A program made the position numbers and the translations under genes. From NCBI GenBank assembly GCA_963730065.1, contig CAVSQL010000012.1, positions 186,001-250,000 on the forward strand: a stretch of 64,000 nt of DNA, in the 5' to 3' direction. The DNA comes from UBA9676 sp963730065. Its GTDB lineage: Bacteria; Actinomycetota; Actinomycetes; Streptosporangiales; Streptosporangiaceae. The notes under the pieces were generated by a model. The model did no database searches, was not told where the DNA came from, and saw nothing but the letters and a program-made list of their open reading frames with translations. Of this stretch, positions 9,057 through 17,680 are shown one piece after another; position 1 is the first letter of the stretch, and every line of letters starts with the position of its first letter.

Positions 9057-9964
9057 ATGCCGACGATCACCGCCGACGACGGCGTGGCGCTCTACGCCGA
9101 AGACACCGGGACCGGCGCGCCGCTGCTGTTCATCCACGAGTTCGCCGGTGACCACCGGAGCTGGGAGCCGCAGGTGCGGTTCTTCTCCGGCGGCTACCGC
9201 TGCATCACCTACGCGGCCCGCGGGTACCCGCCGTCGGAGGTGCCCGGCGACGGCGCCGCCTACTCGCAGGAACGGGCCGTGGCCGACGCGGTCGCCGTCC
9301 TGGACGGGCTCGGCGTGGGCCGGGCCCACGTGGTCGGCCTGTCGATGGGCGGGTTCACCGCCCTGCACCTGACGTTGCGCCACCCCGGCCGGGTCGCCTC
9401 CACGGTGGTGGCCGGCGCCGGGTACGGCGCACAGCCGGAGCGGCAGGAGTCGTTCCGCGCCGAGTGCGACGCCATCGCCACCGCGTTCGAGACCGAAGGT
9501 GCTGAACGGTTCGCCGCCCGCTACGCGGTCGGACCGGCGCGGGTGCAGTTCCAGAACAAGAACCCGCGGGGCTGGGCCGAGTTCGCCGCCGCGCTGGCCG
9601 GGCACTCCGCACTCGGGGCCGCCCTGACGATGCGCGGGGTGCAGGCCGGCCTTCCCTCTACGGCCTGCGCGATGAGCTGGCGCGGGTGCGCACCCCGGTG
9701 CTGCTCGTCGTCGGCGACGAAGACGAGGGATGCCTGGAACCCGCGCTCATGCTCAAGCGCACCATCCCCGCGTCGGGCCTGGCCATCCTCCCCCGGACCG
9801 GCCACACCGCCAACCTCGAGGAACCGGAGGTGTTCAACGGGCTGGTGGACCGGTTCCTCGCGGCCGCCGAGCGGGCGGCCTGGCGGCCGCGCGACCCGCG
9901 TTCGCTGTCGGCATCCACCACCGGGATCGAGCCGCGACGACCCGAGCGGGAAAGACGGGGCTAG
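9057..9964 (+). CDS. alpha/beta hydrolase (enol-lactonase-like), frameshifted
   Basis: Hydrolase of about 302 residues once corrected. Seen: oxyanion region LLFIHEFAGDH, nucleophile elbow GLSMGG (Ser about residue 96), the acid strand VLLVVGDEDEGC and the catalytic His in RTGHTANLEE. The last two lie in a different frame from the first two; the switch is near 9648 (GCCGGCC), and 908 bases is one short of a multiple of three. The longer uninterrupted frame that runs on to 10889 is read-through, not a fusion. It starts 8 bp after the GntR stop and may cleave the product of the upstream CoA or hydroxylase pathway; that role is inferred from position only. Confidence 0.85.
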
Positions 9965-10239
9965 CGCGGCAAGCGGCAGCGCCACAGTGCCCAGTGTTAC
10001 CCATACAGAGGATCGTTCCTGGCCCCCGTTTTGCTCGCCAGCGCCCGGATCCTTGCGAATGGTCACCGGGGTCCAGGCTGGCGAAGCCGGCGCGAAGCGA
10101 CGGCCGCCGTGGCCGGTGTTAGCAAATCCGCCAGCAAGAACGCCGCCAGGCGGCCGAAGGGCTGACCTGGGCCCGCGGGGATTGCCGTTTGCGCGCAGCC
10201 GGCGGCCGACCCGGGTGCGGCCCGTAGACTCGGGATCTT

Positions 10240-11268
10240 GTGAGGCGCTACCTCCGGTGGGCTGTCCCTGTCAGCCTCGTGCTCGGATTGGGGCTGGCCG
10301 CGTGCGCTGCCGGTCCCCGCCCGGCTCCGGGAGCCGAGCCGCCCGCGCACTGGGCCACATTCAGGCATCTCGCCGGGGTGGTGGACCTCGCCGGGCCGCG
10401 CGGCGACGGCTCGTTCACCGTCGCCGCGGCCGGGCGCCTGTTCATCCTGAGCCGGGCCGGCGTGCTCCGGCCGTTCGCCCGGGGGCCCGGCGGCTACTCC
10501 ACCACGATCGGGCCCGAGCCATACATCGCCCTGGCCGGCCACGGCCGGGTCGCCGGGACCCGCTGCTCGTTCAGCAGCGGCATGATCTTCGCCCTCCAGC
10601 CCGGGCGGCACCCGGGGGTCATCGGAATCGGTGCCGACGGCCGGGCGCGGCGGTTCGCGAACCTGCCCGCCATGGCCAACCCGACCGGGATCACGTCCGA
10701 TTCCACCGGGCGTTTCGGGCACCGGCTCCTCGTCACGGCCAGGGACCACGCGGCAACCACGGTGCTGGCTATCGACTGCGCGGGCCGGATCCGCACGATC
10801 ACCGACCACGCCCCGGCCATGGAGGGCGGCATCGCGGTGGCCCCCGCGTCGTTCGGCCGCTACGGCGGCGACCTGGTCGCCCCCAATGAGACGAGCGGAC
10901 GTGTCTTCGCCATCTCACCAGACGGCGCCGTGGCCACGCTCGCGGTATCCGGCCTGCCGCACGGCGGCGACATCGGCGTCGAGAGCGCCGGCTTTGTCCC
11001 GCCGTGGTTCGGAGCCGGCGGCGCCGCGTATCTGGCCGACCGGTATTCCCAGGGGAACCGGCACCCAGGGACGAACAGCATCTTGCGCCTGCCCGGGTCC
11101 GCGCTGATCAAGGCGGGTGTGCGACCGGGTGACCTGCTGGTCGCAACCGAGGGAGGCGCCCGCACCATCGCGGTGCGCTGCGCCAGTTCCTGCACCGTGC
11201 GCTACATCGCCGCAGGGCCCGCCGTGTCCCACGGCGAAGGGCACATCGTGTTCACCCGCGCGGCGTAG
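10240..11268 (+). CDS. secreted lipoprotein, beta-propeller-like
   Basis: 342 residues beginning with a lipoprotein signal: Arg pair, hydrophobic stretch and lipobox LAAC at about residues 18-21, so anchored outside the membrane. The body has repeated short strands separated by Asp/Gly turns (for example IALAGHGRVAG, VIGIGADGRAR, VLAIDCAGRI, VFAISPDGA), which suggests an NHL/SMP-30-like propeller. No catalytic residues can be assigned. The start is a GTG with no Shine-Dalgarno; a TAGACT box at 10225-10230 lies just upstream, so the mRNA may be nearly leaderless. Confidence 0.75.
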   Translation: MRRYLRWAVPVSLVLGLGLAACAAGPRPAPGAEPPAHWATFRHLAGVVDLAGPRGDGSFTVAAAGRLFILSRAGVLRPFARGPGGYSTTIGPEPYIALAGHGRVAGTRCSFSSGMIFALQPGRHPGVIGIGADGRARRFANLPAMANPTGITSDSTGRFGHRLLVTARDHAATTVLAIDCAGRIRTITDHAPAMEGGIAVAPASFGRYGGDLVAPNETSGRVFAISPDGAVATLAVSGLPHGGDIGVESAGFVPPWFGAGGAAYLADRYSQGNRHPGTNSILRLPGSALIKAGVRPGDLLVATEGGARTIAVRCASSCTVRYIAAGPAVSHGEGHIVFTRAA

Positions 11269-11287
11269 TTCACGCTCACCCGGTGGA

Positions 11288-11351
11288 GTCAAGAATATTT
11301 GACACGACGTCTGCTCTGCTTTACATTGGCCGTGTCAAATTTTTTTGACAC
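11288..11351 (+). promoter_or_regulatory. promoter with two TGTCAA/TTGACA inverted-repeat operators
   Basis: A sigma-70-like promoter TTGACA (11299-11304), 17-base spacer, TACATT (11322-11327) is flanked by two related inverted repeats. The upstream one, 11288-11303, has GTCAA/TTGAC arms and covers the -35. The downstream one, 11332-11351, is the perfect palindrome GTGTCAAATTTTTTTGACAC over the expected transcription start. Such placement fits repression. The XRE protein encoded at 12005 is a candidate ligand. Confidence 0.65.
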
Positions 11352-11369
11352 CGCCGCCGTGGGGGAGCG

Positions 11370-11789
11370 ATGTCGTACGAAGAGAAGGGCACCTGGGTCT
11401 ACCTGGTGACCAGCGCGGGGGCCTATGTGGTCTACCTCGTGGTCGTCCTCAGGCGGCTGGCCAGCACCCCCGCCGCGGAGGTGTCGTATGTCCCGGTGCT
11501 GCTGGCGACGTGCCTGGCCTCGATCGTGGCGGCGACGGTGGGCCGGACGCTCGTGGAGACGGCCCGGCCGAGCGACAGCCGCCAGCGGGACGTGCGGGAC
11601 AAGGAGATCTACCGGTTCGGCGAGTACGCCAGCCGCTGGTTCGTCATCGGCGGCGCGGCGGCTGCCTTCTTCATGGCGGTGGCAGAGGTGGACTACTTCT
11701 GGATCGCCAACGTGATCTACCTCGGTTTCGTCCTGTGGGCGGTCGCCGGGTCCGCAGTGAAGCTCCTCGTCTACCGGCGTGGCCTGTAG
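11370..11789 (+). CDS. small four-helix membrane protein
   Basis: 139 residues with about four membrane segments (roughly 9-27, 42-60, 88-108 and 112-132) and a charged cytosolic stretch RPSDSRQRDVRDKEIYRFGE between the second and third. This layout, with an XRE regulator downstream, resembles DUF2178-like membrane protein/regulator pairs found in bacteria and archaea; function unknown. ATG 11370 follows GGGGGAG. Expression is probably controlled by the palindromic promoter at 11288-11351. Confidence 0.8.
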   Translation: MSYEEKGTWVYLVTSAGAYVVYLVVVLRRLASTPAAEVSYVPVLLATCLASIVAATVGRTLVETARPSDSRQRDVRDKEIYRFGEYASRWFVIGGAAAAFFMAVAEVDYFWIANVIYLGFVLWAVAGSAVKLLVYRRGL

Positions 11790-12004
11790 CCGGCCGTCGT
11801 GACTGCTCCGATGCCTGAAGGCACTGCCCGGCAGGACAAGACGCCGATACTTCGGGCACCCCACCACGCGATACCCAAGACCGTCCACGCCACCTGCGGA
11901 AACCTGCACTTGCTGAGTCACGCGGGTGATAATTCGCACCGCCTCTGTCAAACCACGCGATCCTCCCGCCGCCTAAAGACGGCAGTCCCCCCACGAGGGG
12001 CATG

Positions 12005-12238
12005 ATGGGCAAGCCAACCAGGATCACCAACGCGATCCGCGCGCTGCGGTTCGCCCACGGCGAGATGACGCAGGCGCAGCTCGCGCAGCGCATCGGGGTG
12101 ACCCGGCAGACCATCATCGCCATCGAGCAGGGCCGCTACTCCCCCTCCCTGGAGATGGCCTTCCAGATCGCCCGGGTCTTCAAGGCTCCGCTCGACGAGG
12201 TGTTCCAGTACCCCGACGGCGAGGGAGAGCCGCGATGA
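12005..12238 (+). CDS. short XRE/Cro-type transcriptional regulator
   Basis: A protein of about 77 residues that is almost only a helix-turn-helix: EMTQAQLAQRIGVTRQTIIA, then IEQGRYSPSLEMAFQIARVF. It matches the YozG-like single-domain XRE group often encoded beside small membrane proteins. Two adjacent ATGs exist; the second (12005) is better spaced from GAGGGG at 11995-12000. The stop overlaps the start of the oxidoreductase (ATGA). A likely target is the repeat-rich promoter upstream of the membrane protein, and it may regulate itself. Confidence 0.88.
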   Translation: MGKPTRITNAIRALRFAHGEMTQAQLAQRIGVTRQTIIAIEQGRYSPSLEMAFQIARVFKAPLDEVFQYPDGEGEPR

Positions 12239-13212
12239 AGGCCGCCGTCCACCGCAGCTACGGTCCCCCGGACGTCGTGACGGTCGAGGACATGAGCAAA
12301 CCCGTACCCCGGGACGATGAGGTGCTGGTGCGGGTCCACGCGGCGGTGGCCGGGGTCGTGGACGGCCTCGCCCGCCGGGGCGCCCCCTGGTACGCCCGGT
12401 TCCACTTCGACCTCAGGCGTCCGAGGTTCCCCGTTCTGGGCTGCGACTTCGCCGGGCAGGTCGAGGCCGCCGGGCCGGCCGTCACCCGGCTCGCCGCTGG
12501 TGACCAGGTCTTCGGGACCATCGCCCCGCGGTTCGGCGCGCACGCGGAGTACGTCTGCCTGCCCGAGCAGGCCGCGGTGGCCCTGAAACCGGCCAACCTG
12601 GGCTACCCGGAGGCGGCCGCGCTCGTCAACGCGACGGCACTGTGCTTCCTGCGGGACAAGGCGAACCTGCGGCGCGGGCAGACCATCGCGATCAACGGGG
12701 CGTCCGGGGCGGTCGGCACCGCCGCCGTGCAGCTCGCCCGGCACTTCGGGGCCAGCGTGACCGCGGTCTGCAGCGGCGCGAACGCCGACCTGGTGCGCAC
12801 GCTGGGCGCCGACCACGTCATCGACTACACCGAGGCCGACTTCACCCGGGCCGGGCAGACCTACGACGTGATCTTCGATGTGGCCGGGAAGACCTCGTTC
12901 TCCCGCTGCCGCCCCGCGCTCAGCCGCACGGGGGTCTACCTGACGACCGCCCCCTCCCCCGCGATCCTGGTTCAGATGCCGTGGACATCGAGGTTCGGGG
13001 CGCAGAAGGCCGTGGTCGCCTTCACCGGCCTGCGGCCGGCCAGCGAGAAACGCAAGGACCTGCTGTACCTGCGCGACCTCGCGGAGGCGTCTGCGCTGGC
13101 CCCGGTCATCGACGCGTGCTACCCGCTGGCGCAGATCGCCGACGCGTACCGGCATGTCGACGCCGGGCACAAGCGGGGCAACGTCGTCGTCACGATGACC
13201 GGTCACGCCTGA
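12235..13212 (+). CDS. NAD(P)-dependent zinc-free quinone oxidoreductase-like MDR
   Basis: Medium-chain dehydrogenase/reductase of 325 residues. An N-terminal GroES-like domain (GCDFAGQVEAAG) is followed by a Rossmann domain with NGASGAVGTAAVQLA, the signature that replaces the zinc-ADH form. The structural and catalytic zinc cysteines of alcohol dehydrogenases are absent. It probably reduces quinones or enones with NADPH. It is co-translated with the XRE regulator (ATGA overlap), a common actinobacterial pairing. Confidence 0.9.
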   Translation: MKAAVHRSYGPPDVVTVEDMSKPVPRDDEVLVRVHAAVAGVVDGLARRGAPWYARFHFDLRRPRFPVLGCDFAGQVEAAGPAVTRLAAGDQVFGTIAPRFGAHAEYVCLPEQAAVALKPANLGYPEAAALVNATALCFLRDKANLRRGQTIAINGASGAVGTAAVQLARHFGASVTAVCSGANADLVRTLGADHVIDYTEADFTRAGQTYDVIFDVAGKTSFSRCRPALSRTGVYLTTAPSPAILVQMPWTSRFGAQKAVVAFTGLRPASEKRKDLLYLRDLAEASALAPVIDACYPLAQIADAYRHVDAGHKRGNVVVTMTGHA

Positions 13213-13285
13213 CGCCCATCGGCCCTGCTGGCCGGCTCACCGCCGCGCCCGGGCCGGTGTCTCCGCGGTGGCGCCCGGTGGGCCG

Positions 13286-14074
13286 CTACAGGTTGGACTT
13301 GATGATGCCCCCGTCGACCTGGTACACGGCGCCGGTGATGTAGGAGGCCTGCTGCGAGGCCAGAAACGCGACGAGGCTGCCGAGCTCGGCCGGGTACCCG
13401 AGGCGGCGCAGCGGGATGTCCGCCGCCACCGGGGCCAGCTGCTCCTGGAGCGCCTCGTCGGCCTCGGGGCTGCGGCCCGCGCCGGGGGCGATGCGGGAGG
13501 TGAGGAACCGGCCCGGGAGCACCAGGTTGATCGTGATGCCGTCCCTGGCCAGGTCGGGCATGATCGTTTTCATCAGCCCGGCGATGCCCGGGCGGATCCC
13601 GTTCGACAGGTCGATGCCCCCGACCGGCTGCTTCACCGAGCTCGACTGGATTCCGACGATGCGCCCCCACCGCTGCTGGCGCATATACGGGACGACCTCG
13701 CGGACGAAGCGGACGAAGTTCAGCGTGACCACCTCGAACGCCTGCCGCCAGTCGTCGTCGGTGAAGTCGGCGAACCTGCCCAGCGCCGGGCCGCCGGAGT
13801 TGTTGACCAGGACGTCCACGCCGCCGAAACGCGCGGCCGTGGCGGCCACCACGCTCGTGATGCCCTCGGCGGTGGTGAGGTCGGCGGGGACGGCGAGCAC
13901 CTCGGCGCCCGTCTCCCGCTCGATCTCCTCAGCGGCCGCGCGCAGATCCGCCTCGGTCCGCGCGCAGATCGTGACCCGCGCACCCTCGCGCGCCAGGGCC
14001 AGCGCGGACGCCTTGCCCAGGCCCTTGCTCGACGCGGCGACCAGCGCCACCTTGCCGTTCAGCCCCAGATCCAC
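13286..14074 (-). CDS. short-chain dehydrogenase/reductase lacking YxxxK
   Basis: Classical-length SDR of 262 residues with cofactor motif AASSKGLGKA at residues 13-22, NNSG at about 90 and the C-terminal GAVYQVDGG. The catalytic segment, however, reads SSSVKQPVGGIDLSNGIR: the Tyr-x-x-x-Lys pair aligns with Ser-Asn-Gly-Ile-Arg. A recognised SDR subgroup has this S-N-x-x-R form, so the gene is probably functional with altered chemistry or binding. It is convergent with the MDR gene (73-bp gap). Confidence 0.9.
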   Translation of the reverse strand: MDLGLNGKVALVAASSKGLGKASALALAREGARVTICARTEADLRAAAEEIERETGAEVLAVPADLTTAEGITSVVAATAARFGGVDVLVNNSGGPALGRFADFTDDDWRQAFEVVTLNFVRFVREVVPYMRQQRWGRIVGIQSSSVKQPVGGIDLSNGIRPGIAGLMKTIMPDLARDGITINLVLPGRFLTSRIAPGAGRSPEADEALQEQLAPVAADIPLRRLGYPAELGSLVAFLASQQASYITGAVYQVDGGIIKSNL

Positions 14075-14125
14075 GCGTCTCCCCAGGTTCGATGCTGCTG
14101 CCGTGCGCCCGGACCGCCGGGCGCG

Positions 14126-14596
14126 CTACTTCTGCTTGTTCAGCCCGGGAACAGTCTGCTTCAGCTCGTCGGCCAGCTTGAGGTCCAGCGCGGGCATGTT
14201 ATGCAGCACCACCGCCGCGGCGACCAGCGCTCCCTGCCCCGACGTGCTCGCATTGTGGGCGGCGGCCTGGATCTGCACCAGGACCGCACGCCAGTACCCT
14301 CTGGGGTCCGCGCATCTCGGGATGGGATAGTGCGCCAGGGCGCCGGCCGCGGCCCCGGCGTGCTTCAGGGCAGCGTTCGTGGTCGAGTTGTCCAAGGCCG
14401 CGTTGGCGGCCTCGACGCCGTTCAGCGCCGCGACCAGGTTCTCTCCGGCCGCGTGCGCCGGCCCGGCGTTCCACGAGCGATACTGCTGCAGGCAGGACCG
14501 CGGCGGCGAGGCGGCGGAGCCTCCGCCGGATCCACAGGCCGTCAGCGTCAGCGCAGCGGCAAGCGCGGCCCCGGCCAGCAGAACCTTACGTGGCAT
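14126..14596 (-). CDS. small secreted lipoprotein, function unknown
   Basis: 156 residues. The true start is the ATG at 14596, giving MPRKVLLAGAALAAALTLTAC, a clean lipoprotein signal with lipobox LTAC (Cys21). The mature part is helical and Ala-rich, with two further cysteines (SCLQQYRSW and PRCADPRGYW) that could form a disulfide. I do not recognise the family. Confidence 0.75.
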   Translation of the reverse strand: MPRKVLLAGAALAAALTLTACGSGGGSAASPPRSCLQQYRSWNAGPAHAAGENLVAALNGVEAANAALDNSTTNAALKHAGAAAGALAHYPIPRCADPRGYWRAVLVQIQAAAHNASTSGQGALVAAAVVLHNMPALDLKLADELKQTVPGLNKQK

Positions 14597-14710
14597 CGGC
14601 GGGGTTCCCTTCCATGGGTGCTGGCGGCGAGCTACGGGCGCCGCGCCATCATCCCACCCGTCACGGCTGGTGCCCGGAAATCCGGCCAACTCGGCGGGGC
14701 CGGGCGCTTC

Positions 14711-14810
14711 GGCGGGTTCCGCTATCCGGCCCGTGACGGATCCCGGCGCCCGGGGAACTCGTGGCCCGGGCCGCGCCGAGCGCGAGGGAGGGACCGTGCC
14801 CGGGCATCCG
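14711..14810 (+). repeat. direct repeat copy A (about 100 bp)
   Basis: Imperfect copy of 16096-16204, in the same orientation. They share GACGGATCCCGGCGCCCGGG, the following GCTCGTGG- and CCGGGCCGCGCCGA-type blocks, and the end GTGCCCG(G/A)GCATCCG. In copy B that end is the start codon and first codons of the monooxygenase. Copy A stops just before the peptidase-like gene. It may be the remains of a lost paralogue's 5' end or an old duplication. Confidence 0.7.
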
Positions 14811-14821
14811 CCGGCCGGTGA

Positions 14822-15976
14822 TTACGGCGCGGGCATCGTGGCCGCGATCCGCTGGTCCCGGTAGCGGCCGGACAGGGTGGCCTTTGAGTGCCGGACGTAG
14901 TCGAAGTACCGGAGCCGGACCGAGGCGGAGATCCCGGCCGGCCCGGCGATGGTCAACCGTGCCTGGACCCGGCCACTGACCTGGTTCCACCGGACGGTCC
15001 CGCTGACCCTGGTGTCAGACGTCCAGCGCACCTGAGTGAGCCGGATCCCGATGCGGCTGCCGTCCCCGGTGAACCTGAAGGTGCCGCCGCGCAGGCCCCA
15101 GCCCTTCACGCCGTCGCCGTAGTACCACCGCCAGACCGCGTCGCCGACCGCGGCGGCGCCAACGGCAGCCAGCCGCAGGCCGGTGCGCCCGGTCTGGTCG
15201 CCCGGCCGGGCGGTCGCGGGCGTGACGCGGGACAGCGTCGTGGGGAAGGTGCCCACGACCCGGACCTCCGGTGTCCGCGTCGCGCACGAGGCATCCATCT
15301 GCTTGAGCCCCGCTGGGTCCTTGATGAACGTCTGCACCAGCCCCGAGGCGCAGCCGACCGGGTCGTCCATCGCGTTGACGTGCGTGTCGTTTAGCTTGCG
15401 GGTGTGGTTCAGCTGCCAGCCGCACTTGCCGGTGTCGATCGTGTAGGCGGCGATGCCGTCGGCTGTCTCCCAGTTCTGCAGCGGCTTGCACAGGAAGGCC
15501 GATGAGTTCCCGGTGCCGCGCAGGTTGACCAGGAGCAGGTTCCGCCGGGCCAGCAGCGGCTGGAACGTCCCCCGGTAGTCCGCCGCGTAGTCGGTGGTCG
15601 GGAAGCCGGGGCCGCCCTGGACGGCGAGTATCGTTCCCACCGCCGTGCCGCTGGTCGCCGGGTACCACTGGAATCCCAGCTTGATATGGCCCGCAGCCGG
15701 GTCCCGGTAGTCCAGCGGCACGTTGATCCTGGTGCACCAGGCCAGCCGCGAGGCCTTGCACGGCGGGATCGTGACCGAGCCGACCCGGATCGGCTGGCGC
15801 TGAGCCGTGGCGCCGGGCTGCGCGGCGGCCGCGGGCCGGGCCGCGGACACCGGGCTGGCGCCAGTGTCCGGCGACGCTGAACTCGCGAAGGCCTGGCCGA
15901 CGCCGAGGACCGAGACGGCCACCGCTGCCACGGCGGCCTTGACGACGAATCCCGCTAAGGACGACACCTGTGACAT
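14822..15976 (-). CDS. secreted tripeptidyl-aminopeptidase-like protein missing its catalytic core
   Basis: 384 residues with a signal peptide ending near AFASS. The first 200 residues match the N-terminus of secreted SlpD/TAP-type alpha/beta hydrolases (LDYRDPAAG, AVQGGPGFP, LLVNLRGTGNSS, GKCGWQLNHTRKL). The sequence then jumps directly to the C-terminal part of that family (HVNAMDDPVGCASGLVQTFI, TPEVRVVGTFP, WYYGDG). The segment with the GxSxG nucleophile and the catalytic Asp, some 200 or more residues in full-length relatives (500-700 residues), is absent, but the frame is kept. It is therefore either a non-enzymatic secreted protein or an in-frame deletion pseudogene. It sits between the two 100-bp direct repeats. 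Confidence 0.75.
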   Translation of the reverse strand: MSQVSSLAGFVVKAAVAAVAVSVLGVGQAFASSASPDTGASPVSAARPAAAAQPGATAQRQPIRVGSVTIPPCKASRLAWCTRINVPLDYRDPAAGHIKLGFQWYPATSGTAVGTILAVQGGPGFPTTDYAADYRGTFQPLLARRNLLLVNLRGTGNSSAFLCKPLQNWETADGIAAYTIDTGKCGWQLNHTRKLNDTHVNAMDDPVGCASGLVQTFIKDPAGLKQMDASCATRTPEVRVVGTFPTTLSRVTPATARPGDQTGRTGLRLAAVGAAAVGDAVWRWYYGDGVKGWGLRGGTFRFTGDGSRIGIRLTQVRWTSDTRVSGTVRWNQVSGRVQARLTIAGPAGISASVRLRYFDYVRHSKATLSGRYRDQRIAATMPAP

Positions 15977-16095
15977 GCGCACAAGGTCTCACCCGAGCCA
16001 GCCTCGCGCAAGACCAAGATCCCGGTGCGCGGGCTCCGGCGGTGGCCCTGGTCGCCACCACTTCGTCCCTGATCAGCACCATCGCGCCGTGCTCC

Positions 16096-16204
16096 GGCGG
16101 TTCGCTATCCTGCCCGTGCCGGGCTCGTGACGGATCCCGGCGCCCGGGGAGCTCGTGGGCCCGGGCCGCGCCGATCGCGAGGAGGGGCCGTGCCCGAGCA
16201 TCCG
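16096..16204 (+). repeat. direct repeat copy B (about 109 bp), upstream and start of the monooxygenase
   Basis: Second copy of the repeat at 14711-14810. It contains an extra 11-bp internal duplication (GCCCGTGCC then GGCTCGTGA) and several one-base differences. It supplies the Shine-Dalgarno (GGAGGGG, 16181-16187) and the GTG start of the downstream gene. Confidence 0.7.
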
Positions 16205-17680
16205 TACCGCGTGGTCGTGGTCGGCGCCGGGTTCGGGGGAATCGGCATGGCCTCGGCGCTCACCCAGGCGGGCATCAAAGACTTCCTCGTCGTGGACCGG
16301 GCCGGTGACCTCGGGGGAACCTGGCGGGACAACACCTATCCCGGCCTCGCCTGCGACGTGCCGTCGAACCTGTACTCGTTCTCGTTCCGCCCGGGCCGCT
16401 GGAGCCGCCGCTTCCCGCCGCGGCAAGAGATCCTGGCTTACCTGCACACGCTGGTCGAAGACCGTGGGCTCGGGCCCCATCTCCGCTTCGGTTCGGGTGT
16501 CGCCGCCGCCGAGTTCGACGAGCGCCGCGCCGTCTGGAATCTCACCCTCGAAGACGGCGGCGCGCTGCAGGCGACCGCCGTCGTCTCCGCCGTCGGCCAG
16601 CTGGGCCTGGCCCTGCCCGACATCGCGGGCCGCGACGACTTCGCCGGCCCGTCGTGGCACTCCGGCCACTGGGACCACGGGGTCGACATCACCGGCAGGC
16701 AAGTGGCGGTCGTGGGCACAGGGGCGAGCGCCATCCAGTTCGTGCCCGAGGTCGCCAGGACCGCCGGCCGCGTCGACGTGTACCAGCGCAGCGCCCCCTA
16801 TGTGCTGCCCAAGTTCGACCGGCCCTATCGCGAGGCCGAGCAGGACTTCTTCGACCGGTTCCCGGTGGCGCGCAAGGCCGACCGGCTGCGCATCTTCCTC
16901 TACGGCGAGCTGCTCACCAGCGGCTTCGTCCTGTCGCAGAAACTGCTCGCCGCGCCGATGCAGCTGTGGCGCCGCCAGCTCCGGGCGGTCACCGACCCGC
17001 AGCTGCGGCGCAAGTGCATCCCCGACTACGTGATGGGCTGCAAGCGGGTGCTGTTCTCGAACGACTGGTACCCGACGCTGGCCCGGCCGGACGTTGAGCT
17101 CATCACCGACCCGATCGAGCGCATCGTGCCCGGTGGTGTGGTCACGGCCGACGGCACCAGCCGCCCGGCGGACGTGATCATCTACGGCACCGGGTTCAAG
17201 GCACTCGACTTCCTGGCCCCCATGTCGGTGACCGGCCTCGGCGGCCGCCGGCTGCCGGAGGCCTGGCGCGAGGGGGCGGAGGCGTATCTCGGGATCACCG
17301 TCTCGGGGTTCCCGAACTTCTTCATGCTGTACGGGCCCAATACGAACCTCGGCGGCAATTCGATCATCTACATGCTCGAAGGCCAGATCGCCTACGTGTG
17401 TGGCGCCCTCCAGGCCCTGGAGCGCGAGGGCCTCGACTGGCTCGACGTGCGTCCCGAGGTGCAAAGGGCGTTCAACGGCTGGGTGGATGCGGCCAGCCGC
17501 ACATCGGTGTGGGAGAGCGGGTGCCACAGCTGGTACACGACGGCCTCGGGACGCAACACCAACAACTGGCCCGACCACACCTTCCTCTACCGGCACCGTG
17601 TCCGCCGCTTCGACCTCGGCCGGTACCGGGTCATGCCGAAACGTCCGGCCATGGACGCGCCCGGCGCCGGCCCGGCATGA
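16190..17680 (+). CDS. Baeyer-Villiger-type flavin monooxygenase
   Basis: 496-residue FAD/NADPH monooxygenase that would insert oxygen beside a ketone to give an ester or lactone. FAD motif GAGFGG is near residue 12, GGTWRDNTYPG follows, the NADPH motif is GTGASA, and the class fingerprint FAGPSWHSGHWDH is intact. The start is GTG 16190, which has GGAGGGG eight bases upstream; a longer frame from 16127 lacks homology. The stop overlaps the esterase start (ATGA). A BVMO plus an esterase is the classic pair for ketone breakdown: ketone to ester to acid plus alcohol. Confidence 0.93.
   Translation: MPEHPYRVVVVGAGFGGIGMASALTQAGIKDFLVVDRAGDLGGTWRDNTYPGLACDVPSNLYSFSFRPGRWSRRFPPRQEILAYLHTLVEDRGLGPHLRFGSGVAAAEFDERRAVWNLTLEDGGALQATAVVSAVGQLGLALPDIAGRDDFAGPSWHSGHWDHGVDITGRQVAVVGTGASAIQFVPEVARTAGRVDVYQRSAPYVLPKFDRPYREAEQDFFDRFPVARKADRLRIFLYGELLTSGFVLSQKLLAAPMQLWRRQLRAVTDPQLRRKCIPDYVMGCKRVLFSNDWYPTLARPDVELITDPIERIVPGGVVTADGTSRPADVIIYGTGFKALDFLAPMSVTGLGGRRLPEAWREGAEAYLGITVSGFPNFFMLYGPNTNLGGNSIIYMLEGQIAYVCGALQALEREGLDWLDVRPEVQRAFNGWVDAASRTSVWESGCHSWYTTASGRNTNNWPDHTFLYRHRVRRFDLGRYRVMPKRPAMDAPGAGPA

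Noticed and set aside
9057..10889. A 610-residue hydrolase fusion
   Set aside because: The frame after about 9650 is Arg/Pro-rich read-through; the true C-terminus of the hydrolase continues in another frame to 9964, and an independent lipoprotein gene starts at 10240.
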